Of a stretch of DNA of 64,000 bases, positions 25,722-32,815 are shown piece by piece; position 1 is the stretch's first letter, and every line of letters begins with the position of its first letter. The notes under the pieces were generated by a model. The model saw only the letters and a list, made by a program, of their open reading frames with translations, had not been told where the DNA came from and made no database searches. Origin of the DNA: Ancylobacter aquaticus (lineage in GTDB: Bacteria; Pseudomonadota; Alphaproteobacteria; Rhizobiales; Xanthobacteraceae); the NCBI RefSeq assembly GCF_004339465.1, contig NZ_SMFY01000002.1:62001-126000 (forward strand). Reading direction: 5' to 3'. The position numbers and the translations under genes are program-made.

Positions 25722-25735
25722 CTCCGTCTCCGCCA
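25722..25735 (+). other. Middle attachment repeat between the two elements
   Basis: CTCCGTCTCCGCCA, identical to the last 14 bases of tRNA-Ser (8551-8564). Flanking bases differ from the tRNA. It sits between two back-to-back integrase genes and lies in an imperfect inverted repeat (GGCGGAG at 25709, CTCCGCC at 25728). It is the right end of element 1 and the left end of element 2. Confidence 0.8.
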
Positions 25736-25744
25736 ACAATCCTT

Positions 25745-25860
25745 TTCTGTTGCATTGCAACGCCTGCATTTACCAAAATCGTCGAAAAACAACGACTCTG
25801 CAACACAACACTGTTGTAGTCGTGTTGCGTCGCCTTGCATCTTGGTCCCCGGGGGATCAA
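25745..25860 (+). promoter_or_regulatory. Repeat-rich region upstream of integrase 2
   Basis: Several TTGCA/TGCAA and ACAACA/TGTTGT motifs crowd here (TGTTGCATTGCAACG near 25749, then CTGCAACACAACACTGTTGTAGTCGTGTTGCG near 25798-25829, cited in part). Such clusters between the attachment site and the integrase gene are expected for integrase arm-binding and autoregulatory sites. Confidence 0.4.
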
Positions 25861-25897
25861 CGTTGCCCCTCATCCACCACGAATGGGGGTCCGAAGC

Positions 25898-27136
25898 ATG
25901 GCGCTGACCGATATCGAGGTCCGCAAGGTTCAAGCCAGGGAGAAGCCTTTCAAGCTCGCCGACTCAGGCGGGCTCTACATGTTCGTGTCGCCCAGCGGGG
26001 CGCGGTTGTGGCGGCTCAAATACCGGCACGCGGGCAAAGAGAAGGCCCTCGCCATCGGCCCCTATCCGGCCGTCGGCCTCGCCGAGGCTCGCCGCGAGCG
26101 TGACCTTGCGAAGTCGTCGCTCAAGGCCGGCCGGGATCCCGTCATCGACCAGCGACGTCGGAAGGAGGCCGCTGCCGATCGCGGCTTCGAGAAGATTGCC
26201 CGCGAATGGTTCGAGGTGAAGAGGCGCGGGTGGACCCCGGTCCATGCCAACGACGTCATCACCAGCCTCGAGCGCGACGTCTTCCCAGAGATCGGAGCCC
26301 GCGACCTCACCGACATCGTGCCACGCGACATCTTGAACCTGTTGCGGCTCGTCGAGCAGCGCGGCGCCATCGAAACGGGGCACCGGCTGCGTCAGCGCAT
26401 CGAGGATGTCTTCGCCTTTGCAATGGGCATGGGCGTCGCCGACGACAACCCGGCCACGGTGGTGGCGAAGGCGTTGGCGCCTGTCGTGCGCGGCCGGCAG
26501 CCTGCCGTCGAGACGATTGAGGAGGCGAGGGAGGTGCTGAAGCGCGCCGAGGCGACGCCGGCGCATCCCGTGACGAAGCTGGCGCTCCGCTTCCTGGCCC
26601 TGACCGTCGTCCGGCCGGGCGTCGTGATAACCACGCCTTGGGAAGAGCTCGACCAGATCGACGCTTGGGATCCGGTGTGGCGCGTGCCGGCCGCCCGCAT
26701 GAAGCTTCGCCTGGAGCACAAGAACGATCCGCGGAAGGACCATCTGGTGCCGCTTCCGAGGCAAGCGCTCGATATCCTTGCGCATCTGAGGAAGTTCTCC
26801 GCGCGGTCGGAGTTCGCGTTCCCCAACCATCGGTTCGCGCAGCGAGCTATGTCGGAGAACGCCATCGGCTATCTGCTGAACCGGGCCGGCTTCCATCATC
26901 GCCATGTGCCTCACGGCTGGCGCGCCACGTTCTCGACGATCATGAATGAGCGAAACCCGGCCGATCGGCACGTCATCGAGGCGATCCTCGCCCATGTGCC
27001 GGAGAACAAGGTCGCCGCCGCCTACAACCGCGCGCTCTATCTCGATCGCCGGCGGGAGCTTTTGCAGGAATGGGCTGACATGCTCTTGGAAGGGCAGGCG
27101 AGGCTTGGCGATATCGTGAAGATGCCGCGGCGCTGA
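25898..27136 (+). CDS. int: Tyrosine integrase of element 2
   Basis: P4-type integrase of 412 residues, starting MALTDIEVRKVQAREKPFK, the usual DUF4102 N-terminus. Catalytic residues: Arg in LTVVRPGVVITTPWEEL, His-x-x-Arg in PHGWRATFSTIMNER, and Tyr in AAAYNRALYLDRR. The ATG at 25898 is preferred to a TTG at 25835. It is clearly different from integrase 1 although both use the same tRNA end. It sits 160 bases from the middle repeat. Confidence 0.93.
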   Translation: MALTDIEVRKVQAREKPFKLADSGGLYMFVSPSGARLWRLKYRHAGKEKALAIGPYPAVGLAEARRERDLAKSSLKAGRDPVIDQRRRKEAAADRGFEKIAREWFEVKRRGWTPVHANDVITSLERDVFPEIGARDLTDIVPRDILNLLRLVEQRGAIETGHRLRQRIEDVFAFAMGMGVADDNPATVVAKALAPVVRGRQPAVETIEEAREVLKRAEATPAHPVTKLALRFLALTVVRPGVVITTPWEELDQIDAWDPVWRVPAARMKLRLEHKNDPRKDHLVPLPRQALDILAHLRKFSARSEFAFPNHRFAQRAMSENAIGYLLNRAGFHHRHVPHGWRATFSTIMNERNPADRHVIEAILAHVPENKVAAAYNRALYLDRRRELLQEWADMLLEGQARLGDIVKMPRR

Positions 27137-27188
27137 TTCCCAGTCCCAAAAGGCCAATGGAAGGCGCGCACGGCCTTGCGGAGCGTTA

Positions 27189-27443
27189 CTATGGATCCTC
27201 ACGCCTGAACTGCCGGCTGACCGAGTGATCGGTCCCGCACCAGAAATTGCTTTCCATCGTGGACGCGAACGGAAACGGGCCATCCGGCACACGCTCTCCG
27301 CAGGTCCGGCAGCGCATCCTTAGCCGGACGTCGTGAATTGTCTCGCCGGGACGAGCGAGAAGCTCCATCGCGGCGGCGCGCACATAGACCGTGCGATGCC
27401 CGCATTTGCACTGAAATCCGACGAGGGGGCTCGGCTCGACCAT
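27189..27443 (-). CDS. Small zinc-ribbon-like protein
   Basis: 84 residues with CKCGHRTVYV near the N-terminus and CRTCGERVP mid-protein, a CxC/CxxC pair that could bind one zinc. The C-terminus has FWCGTDHSVSRQFRRE. No named family. It converges on the integrase gene. The 266 bases from here to the KAP gene show no coding content and may hold its promoter. Confidence 0.55.
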   Translation of the reverse strand: MVEPSPLVGFQCKCGHRTVYVRAAAMELLARPGETIHDVRLRMRCRTCGERVPDGPFPFASTMESNFWCGTDHSVSRQFRREDP

Positions 27444-27709
27444 GCGAACATAGGAGGAACACCGCTGCCGTGAGTCAATGCCCTAGGGTACACTCGCGCG
27501 GCGCTACGTGTCTGCGCCTCGTTCCGACGATGCGCCGCAACCGGAGGTTAACGTCGATAAGGGGTGCTGATGGGACGTCCGACGTCTATTCGTGACGTGC
27601 AATGCACGATATTGACACGATCGCAGTTCCGACAAGGCGATCCTAATAGAAAGCGAACAAGTCGCAGTCACGCTGATATCGGACGACTAAAGCTTTGCAG
27701 GGGGGCTTG

Positions 27710-29077
27710 ATGAGACTTTATCCGCCACAGATCGAACCAAATCTCTACGAAGAGGGCTTTGGCGATACGGATCAATTGGGGCGCAGGGCGTCTGGCGAGA
27801 GGCTGTCGGAGCTACTCGAACGGATTGAAGATCCGGTCGTGATTGCGCTGGATGGTCCTTGGGGGAGCGGAAAATCCTACTTTCTAAAACGGTGGGTGGG
27901 GGCACACACCGCCGAGAATAAGGGTGTTGGAACGACTGTTTATTTCGACGCTTTTGCAAATGATTACTTGGACGACCCCCTAATAGGTCTGACATCGACT
28001 ATTGGTGAGCGACTTCCTTCTGAAACGGATAAAAGTAAGTGGGATTCTGCGAAAAGAGTAGCTCTCAAATTTGCCCGCCCATCGGCCCGTATTGGTGCGG
28101 CCATGATCACTTCAGGGCTTAGCGAGATCGCCGGCCCTCTTCTCGAGAAAGCTATAGCAACCAGTGGACAAGAGATTGACAAGGCTGCCGACGCATTTTG
28201 GAGACAAGAAGACGGCAGAAAAGCTGCAATGAAAAAATTTCGTGATATTTTGTCTCAACTAACCCATGCGCCATCGGAAAGTAATGAAAGTTATGATAGG
28301 CCACTTATTATTGTCATAGACGAGCTTGATCGTTGTAGACCCGATTACGCACTGTCCGTTTTAGAAGTTATCAAGCATTTTTTCTCTGTACCTAGGGTGC
28401 ATTTCGTTCTTGGCGTTAACCTGAATGCTTTGGCAAACATCGTCCAAGTTCGCTATGGCGCGGGGATAAATTCGATCGAATATTTAAATAGATTCATTTC
28501 GATATCTATGAATCTTCCTGAAGATATACCTGGCCATCAAAATATAAAATCTCAAGTAAAATACTTTGAGATTTCGGCCGATTCCATGGGAATTGAGCAC
28601 AATCTTGCAATAGTTTGCAAAAGACAGATTGAGATAGTGGCTGATGCGGTCGGAATGTCGCTGCGCGATGTTGAAAAAATACTCTCCCGCCTCGCACTTC
28701 TGCCAAAACGAAAGGAACTTGGCAGGTATTATCCAGCTTGGCAAGAAATCGTTGTGTCTTTGGTGCTGATGCAGGTTCTCAGGCCGGATATGTTTAGAAT
28801 GGCTATCTCCGGCAGAATTGAAATTAGTCAAATTGATGAATTCTATGGTCGATCTGAATTTGCGTCTGAGGTTGAAGACATTGATGCAAACAAATATCAT
28901 GTAGAAACGATACATGAAATGTGGAAATATGTAATTAATAAAGGAATTGTTGAGGACGGAAGTGAAAATCATATATCTAAGTCGTTTGATGGATGGGGAG
29001 GTCGACGAGTTGGAAATTTTATTAAAAATATAAAGAGAGATTTCTTTAGTACATTCGAAGTTGTGAGCCCTGAATAG
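27710..29077 (+). CDS. KAP family P-loop NTPase
   Basis: 455 residues. Walker A ALDGPWGSGKSYFLKRW (P-loop Gly49-Ser56) lies close to the N-terminus, and Walker B with its extended arginine motif, IIVIDELDRCRPDYALSVLEVIKHFF, near residue 200: the hallmark of KAP NTPases. Between them is a segment rich in Gly/Ala (RIGAAMITSGLSEIAGPLLEKAI) that could be a membrane-associated insert. The gene is much AT-richer than its surroundings, a sign of recent acquisition. KAP proteins are often in defence islands, and an anti-phage role is likely but not shown. GGGGGG ribosome site just before ATG 27710. Confidence 0.85.
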   Translation: MRLYPPQIEPNLYEEGFGDTDQLGRRASGERLSELLERIEDPVVIALDGPWGSGKSYFLKRWVGAHTAENKGVGTTVYFDAFANDYLDDPLIGLTSTIGERLPSETDKSKWDSAKRVALKFARPSARIGAAMITSGLSEIAGPLLEKAIATSGQEIDKAADAFWRQEDGRKAAMKKFRDILSQLTHAPSESNESYDRPLIIVIDELDRCRPDYALSVLEVIKHFFSVPRVHFVLGVNLNALANIVQVRYGAGINSIEYLNRFISISMNLPEDIPGHQNIKSQVKYFEISADSMGIEHNLAIVCKRQIEIVADAVGMSLRDVEKILSRLALLPKRKELGRYYPAWQEIVVSLVLMQVLRPDMFRMAISGRIEISQIDEFYGRSEFASEVEDIDANKYHVETIHEMWKYVINKGIVEDGSENHISKSFDGWGGRRVGNFIKNIKRDFFSTFEVVSPE

Positions 29078-29162
29078 TATTGGATGTGTTCTTTGTTTTT
29101 TATTTCTCGTTCTCTCGGCGTGAGATCAAATCGTCCAGATTAGACGACGAAAGACCCGCTCG

Positions 29163-29182
29163 CCCGCCCGGAGGAGGGCGGG
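29163..29182. terminator. Hairpin after the KAP gene
   Basis: CCCGCCC-GGAGGA-GGGCGGG, a perfect seven-pair stem between the KAP stop (29077) and the converging gene ending at 29225. It lacks a long T-tract, so it may act bidirectionally or with rho. Confidence 0.5.
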
Positions 29183-29224
29183 TTAAGGTAAGTGGAGAAA
29201 CGCCAAGGATACAATCGGCGGATC

Positions 29225-29623
29225 TCAGGGGCGGGTGAAGAACCCGCGGATGGCAGCGATCAGCTCGGCCCAATAGGTCCAAACAAGGTACGAAACCCCG
29301 CCGAAGACGGTGGAAACGCCGGTCGCGCCGACGGCAATGATGGCCCCGATGCGGTCGCGGAACAGCTTGTTTGCCTCCATCTCCTTCGCGTGCGCGCGCA
29401 GAACCGTCTTGTGCTGCTCAACGGCGTCGGCAACAGGCTGGATGGCGTGCTTCACGTCGGAGACCCCGCTCTTCACCGTCGCGATCTCCTCGCGCACCTC
29501 GCGTCGGAAGGCGGCGCCGGTCTGACGCTCGATCGACTGGTCGTCCTTGATGTTCTGCACATCGGCGCGCAGGGCGCCGAGGCTCTCCATGATCCGGAGG
29601 AGCATCGGATCCGTGTCGGGCAT
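29225..29623 (-). CDS. Coiled-coil membrane protein downstream of YqaJ
   Basis: 132 residues. The first 90 are charged and helical (MLLRIMESLGALRADVQNIKDD, REEIATVKSGVSDVKHAIQ), then one membrane segment near the C-terminus (IGAIIAVGATGVSTVFGGVSYLVWTYW). It starts in the stop codon of the YqaJ gene (TGATG). It resembles small phage proteins of the DUF1515 type or a holin-like anchor, but neither is certain. A longer frame upstream is a shadow of the YqaJ gene. Confidence 0.6.
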   Translation of the reverse strand: MPDTDPMLLRIMESLGALRADVQNIKDDQSIERQTGAAFRREVREEIATVKSGVSDVKHAIQPVADAVEQHKTVLRAHAKEMEANKLFRDRIGAIIAVGATGVSTVFGGVSYLVWTYWAELIAAIRGFFTRP

Positions 29624-30429
29624 CACCGCTCCCCGTCCGGGGCGCTTGCCGTGCCTGGCGCGCGACGAAACCGGCGATATCGACCACGTGAGCAGGTTCT
29701 CGCCGAACACGGCTTGATCCGGCTGCCGATAAGCTCGATGGAGGAGCCATCGTCCTGGGCATAGAGCCGATGGATCAGCGCGGCGTCCTTCGTGAAGTCG
29801 ACGTCGGGCTCCCGGTCCTCCTCGATCATCGTCCAGAAGTTCCGCGTCTGGTTGCGGATCTTCTTGATCATCTCCTGATGGATCGGGATTTCGATCACCG
29901 GCAGCTCGATGCCGTGGTCGACGACCAGCGGCGCAACCGCGCCCCACGCTGCGCCAGCCAGGTGTGCCTCTGTCAGGGTCTGCAGGACGATCCAGAGCGG
30001 AGGCGTCACCTCACGGGTCTCGGCGTCGACCCACTTCCGCCGGAAATGATCGGCCTGAACCGACTTGATCTGAACGACGCCGGGCCCCCGCCTCGGGCAG
30101 TCGGCGAACACGTCGACGGTAGCGCCGAGGTTTACCGAAGGGTCGCGGAGGTAGACCGCATTCGGTCCGGTGTTGTGGGTGATCGACCACTCCGGCCGCT
30201 CTTCCCGAAGAAGCTGCACGGCAACAGGCTCCAGGAGCCGGCCGCGCTTCATCGGGTCGCTCTCTTCCGGGTCCTCATGGGACAGGCCGGTCTTGAGGGC
30301 GAAGACGCCATACGGTGTCTGGTAGTCATGCACGCCGAAGAGCGCGCCGACGACGGATGCCGTGATGTCGTTCTTGCGGAGTTCGAGCCACTGCTCTCGT
30401 GAACCTGCGGGGATGCGCTCAATAAGCAT
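29623..30429 (-). CDS. YqaJ-type phage recombination exonuclease
   Basis: 268 residues of the YqaJ/lambda exonuclease family, which resects DNA ends for phage recombination. Core residues of the PD-(D/E)XK site are present: Glu in RGRLLEPVAV, Asp in GATVDVFADC and the VVQIKSV motif (Q-x-K). The last 35 residues (after SSIELIG) are Arg/Ser-rich and do not look like the usual helical C-terminus, suggesting a truncated or altered tail. The normal partner, a Bet/RecT/Erf annealing protein, is not found in the element. Confidence 0.85.
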   Translation of the reverse strand: MLIERIPAGSREQWLELRKNDITASVVGALFGVHDYQTPYGVFALKTGLSHEDPEESDPMKRGRLLEPVAVQLLREERPEWSITHNTGPNAVYLRDPSVNLGATVDVFADCPRRGPGVVQIKSVQADHFRRKWVDAETREVTPPLWIVLQTLTEAHLAGAAWGAVAPLVVDHGIELPVIEIPIHQEMIKKIRNQTRNFWTMIEEDREPDVDFTKDAALIHRLYAQDDGSSIELIGSRIKPCSARTCSRGRYRRFRRAPGTASAPDGER

Positions 30430-30807
30430 GAGCGCCCCCAGAGGCCGCCAAAGCGGCCCTGCGAGAAGAGGTCATGTGATACTCTGCCTGAGAGCGACGC
30501 GAGCCATTCCCGCGTCGATTTGCAGAGTGTGTTGCAAGTGGAGTTGTTTTGCAACTCGAAGCGCGTGTTTTTTATTGAAATATTTTTGCAGGCCGGGACG
30601 TAGAACTGGCACAGGTCCTGCTACGCACGAGCGAGTTTGGGCAAGAACGAACTTGTAGACATCTCTATGGGAACAGGACGCAGCCTTGGGTGAGGGGGCG
30701 CCTTGAAGCGCCCCTGACACAAACTAGGTGATTGTATTATTTAATAAATTCAAGGCGCGCGCATAATGCGCTCGTGTGCGTGCGCGCGCAGGAAAGGCTT
30801 GCTCGGC
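30430..30807. promoter_or_regulatory. Intergenic region with candidate operator and hairpin
   Basis: 378 bases without a gene. At 30541-30557 there is GAGTTG-TTTTG-CAACTC, a perfect six-base inverted repeat upstream of the YqaJ gene; a near-copy precedes the Cro-like gene. At 30695-30714 GGGGCGC-CTTGAA-GCGCCCC is a strong hairpin that may terminate repressor transcription. Confidence 0.45.
30541..30557. promoter_or_regulatory. Candidate repressor operator, left site
   Basis: GAGTTGTTTTGCAACTC, arms of six bases with a five-base spacer. Sixteen of 17 bases match the site at 31516-31532. The two copies flank the repressor gene, as operators controlling leftward and rightward genes do. Confidence 0.5.
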
Positions 30808-31422
30808 TCAGTACAGGCGGAAGGTGGCCGCCACCACGCCAACGACCCGGGCTTGCACGCCCGCACTGCCCTGGGCGGCCTCAAGGCCGGGCGACCATGG
30901 CCGAATCACTGTCTGGACCTCGTTCAGGGATTTGCGATGCAGCTCGACCACGACCGGATTGTTGACCGGCGGTGTCCCGACTTGCTGCTCGTAGTCCTGC
31001 ATGTCTACGGCCAGGACGAACATGCCGTCTTCCAATCCGTCCGCCGGCTCGCCGCGGTAGACGTAGGCGACTTGGCGCCCGCGGTACCGGGCATCGGGCT
31101 GTATGAGGACGCGGCCTTTGCTCGTCGTGGAGGGGCGACGCCAGGCGCCGTCTTCGATCACTCCAGCGACCGGAACACCGGCATCAGCGTCGGCGCTGTT
31201 CGCGGCCGGTGGCGAGCCGATTTCGTCAGATGCGCCCGTGAGATACTCGACGGAGCATTGGAGCGATCGGGCGAGGGCCTGCAGCGTTTTCTGCTGCGGC
31301 TTCTGCTTCCGACCTTCGAGGAGATCGTAGACGAAATTGCGGTGTAGCCCGGCCCTCTGAGCCGCCTCCCACTGTGAGACGTTCAGGGCGTTAAGTCGTT
31401 CTTGCACGCGCGATTTCAGCAT
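30808..31422 (-). CDS. Phage-type repressor (XRE HTH, degenerate S24-like C-terminus)
   Basis: 204 residues. N-terminal XRE helix-turn-helix: RLNALNVSQWEAAQRAGLHRNFVYDLLEGRKQKP. The C-terminal half has the general layout of a LexA/CI S24 domain (PVAGVIEDGAW, then GLEDGMFVLAVDM, then VVVELHR), but where active proteins have GDSMEP the sequence reads VYRGEPADGLEDGM, with no catalytic serine visible. It may therefore not self-cleave in the SOS response. It is divergent from the Cro-like gene, giving a lambda-like switch. Confidence 0.75.
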   Translation of the reverse strand: MLKSRVQERLNALNVSQWEAAQRAGLHRNFVYDLLEGRKQKPQQKTLQALARSLQCSVEYLTGASDEIGSPPAANSADADAGVPVAGVIEDGAWRRPSTTSKGRVLIQPDARYRGRQVAYVYRGEPADGLEDGMFVLAVDMQDYEQQVGTPPVNNPVVVELHRKSLNEVQTVIRPWSPGLEAAQGSAGVQARVVGVVAATFRLY

Positions 31423-31448
31423 TTTCCCCTCGATTTGATTACCTCCAG

Positions 31449-31466
31449 TACGAGGTTTGTCTCGTA
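31449..31466. promoter_or_regulatory. Candidate operator upstream of repressor gene
   Basis: TACGAG-GTTTGT-CTCGTA, a perfect inverted repeat 27 bases upstream of the repressor start codon. It differs from the GAGTTG/CAACTC sites, so it may be bound by another protein, for example the Cro-like product. Confidence 0.45.
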
Positions 31467-31515
31467 TTTTGGTCCCTTTTTCAAGCGCGATGGGGCTTGC
31501 AAGTCGACGTGGTGT

Positions 31516-31532
31516 GTGTTGTTTTGCAACTC
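31516..31532. promoter_or_regulatory. Candidate repressor operator, right site
   Basis: GTGTTGTTTTGCAACTC ends at the base before the ATG of the Cro-like gene (31533). One base differs from the perfect left copy at 30541. Binding here would block transcription or translation initiation of the rightward operon. Confidence 0.5.
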
Positions 31533-31832
31533 ATGAGCACGAAAGAGAACCTCATTTCGAATATCGAAAAGCTCCTGGCTGCGTACGGCGGGCCGGTGAA
31601 GGTCAGTCTCAATCGGGCGATGTTGTCCATCGGACTCTCCCGCAGCCATGCGACCCAAGTTGGTCGGCTCATATCCCGACGCTCGGGTTTCTCGATCGAC
31701 TTCTACGACCGCGTTGTCCAGGCGTTCTCGGACGCATGGCCGACATATCTCCCTTGGCCCGAGGGTGTGGTTCGGCCGGAGCCGAGCTGTGAAGGGCATT
31801 CCCACCCGCGCGACGAAGACACCGCCGCATAA
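31533..31832 (+). CDS. Cro-like HTH protein
   Basis: 99 residues. The centre reads like a Cro/CII-type helix-turn-helix: VSLNRAMLSIGLSRSHATQVGRLISRRSGFSIDFYDRVVQAF. It is the first gene of the rightward operon and is divergent from the repressor. The ATG at 31533 immediately follows a candidate operator; a longer frame from 31497 would read through the operator. Function as an antirepressor or early regulator is inferred from position. Confidence 0.6.
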   Translation: MSTKENLISNIEKLLAAYGGPVKVSLNRAMLSIGLSRSHATQVGRLISRRSGFSIDFYDRVVQAFSDAWPTYLPWPEGVVRPEPSCEGHSHPRDEDTAA

Positions 31833-31864
31833 GCGACGGCTCTCCTCACCCCAGGAAAATCATC

Positions 31865-32062
31865 ATGGCGAAGAAAGCGAAACCGAACACTGGTTCGGTC
31901 GACCGGGAAACTATTGCCGAATTCGAGAAGCGCTATCTGTCCTTCGAGGAAGAGATGGCGAGCATGAAGGGCTCCTACATGGCCGACTGCAAGTCGGTCC
32001 GTGGCGAGATGAAGGAGTTGCTGGTCGAGGCGAAGGATCGGGGCGTTCGCGTTCATGCTTGA
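31865..32062 (+). CDS. Short GapR-like protein
   Basis: 65 residues: MAKKAKPNTGSVDRETIAEF followed by a helical region (EEEMASMKGSYMADCKSVRGEMKELLVEAKDRG). This matches the first coiled-coil part of phage proteins related to GapR/DUF2312, which clamp AT-rich DNA. It stops where those proteins normally continue with a second helix, so it may be truncated. The next gene starts eight bases before its stop. Confidence 0.5.
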   Translation: MAKKAKPNTGSVDRETIAEFEKRYLSFEEEMASMKGSYMADCKSVRGEMKELLVEAKDRGVRVHA

Positions 32063-32627
32063 AGCGCTCGCAGACGCGCCGCCGGCAAGTTTCATGTCGT
32101 TCGTCGACGACGACGCGCAGGCGTTCCAGGAAGTCGCTCCCAACGACACGCCGCAGATCGGCGGTTATCTGCCGGTGCAGCAGGCGCGCCGGACGATGCA
32201 TATCGACGAGCTCAAGGGCGACATCAACAACATGGCAGAGGTCCTGCCGCAGATGGCCGGCGTCTCCACGCTGGTGGTCCCTGACGACGCTCGCGGGCCG
32301 GGCATCGTGCGCGGTCATTCTGCGATCACCGCGGTCGTCGACCGCGTCGTGACCGAAAGCGGCAGGGTCCTCAAGGACAAGGACGTCAAACGCATCCTCA
32401 AGCACGGCGAATACCTGCCCGGCGATCGGGTCAGGTTCACCGGCCGCTATCACAATGGCGACCCGGCGCTGCGAGGTCGGGTCGGCGTGCTCCGTAGCGG
32501 CGACTACTTCGGCGCGACGTTCTTGCTCGACGGAGAGCACGAGGTGCTTTTGTGCTCCATCGAGAACCTCGAGCACGAGAGCCTGCCGCAGCCGGCGCCG
32601 TCCGCAGAAGCGGGAGCGGCCGCATGA
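32055..32627 (+). CDS. Unknown protein, element 2
   Basis: 190 residues. A possible beta-rich C-terminal module (GEYLPGDRVRFTGRYHNGDPALRGRVGVLRSGDYFGATFLL) looks like a KOW/SH3-type barrel. The rest has no recognised match. It overlaps the GapR-like gene by eight bases and the next gene by four (ATGA), so it is part of a tightly coupled operon. Confidence 0.55.
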   Translation: MLEALADAPPASFMSFVDDDAQAFQEVAPNDTPQIGGYLPVQQARRTMHIDELKGDINNMAEVLPQMAGVSTLVVPDDARGPGIVRGHSAITAVVDRVVTESGRVLKDKDVKRILKHGEYLPGDRVRFTGRYHNGDPALRGRVGVLRSGDYFGATFLLDGEHEVLLCSIENLEHESLPQPAPSAEAGAAA

Positions 32628-32815
32628 CCGGGGGCATCGTCATCGCCGCCATCGGCTACGGCCTCACGTCGATTATTGGCGTGGCGCTCGCGATCGGAGT
32701 CGTGCGGCGCCTCTGGGAGAGGAAGTTCGATGGCGACGAGCTTGTCGCTTCGTTGATCCTCCTCCTCGTGCTTCTCGGTATGGCCGCGCTGACGCGCTGG
32801 ATGGCGGGGTTCTGA
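32624..32815 (+). CDS. Small membrane protein, element 2
   Basis: 63 residues with two likely membrane helices (IVIAAIGYGLTSIIGVALAIGV and LVASLILLLVLLGMAALTRW). It starts by ATGA overlap with the preceding gene and its stop overlaps the next ATG (TGATG). A holin-like or immunity role is possible; nothing specific can be read. Confidence 0.55.
   Translation: MTGGIVIAAIGYGLTSIIGVALAIGVVRRLWERKFDGDELVASLILLLVLLGMAALTRWMAGF

Larger units (their letters stand above)
8567..25735 (-). mobile_element. Element 1: phage-like element with head and packaging genes but no tail or lysis genes
   Basis: About 17.2 kb between two copies of the tRNA-Ser 3' end. Reading leftward from the right end, the genes are integrase, AlpA-like regulator, two small genes, RepA-like helicase, an iteron-like repeat block, small genes, an intrinsic terminator, then an overlapping packaging operon: HTH gene, portal, protease, capsid, unknown, HNH, connector, TerS, TerL, gp10-like, chaperone-like, tape measure, Ntn-hydrolase-like and unknowns. 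I find no tail tube, baseplate, fibre, holin or lysin gene. This gene set and size resemble capsid-forming phage satellites; a prophage that lost its tail and lysis genes is the main alternative. Confidence 0.8.

Noticed and set aside
8567-25735. Gene transfer agent instead of a phage element
   Set aside because: An integrase, AlpA, replication helicase and tRNA attachment repeats argue for a mobile element; GTAs lack these and carry full tail genes.
29225-29947. A 240-codon start for the coiled-coil membrane protein
   Set aside because: The upstream part is an Arg/Asp-rich shadow of the YqaJ gene; the ATG at 29623 overlaps the YqaJ stop and gives a sensible protein.
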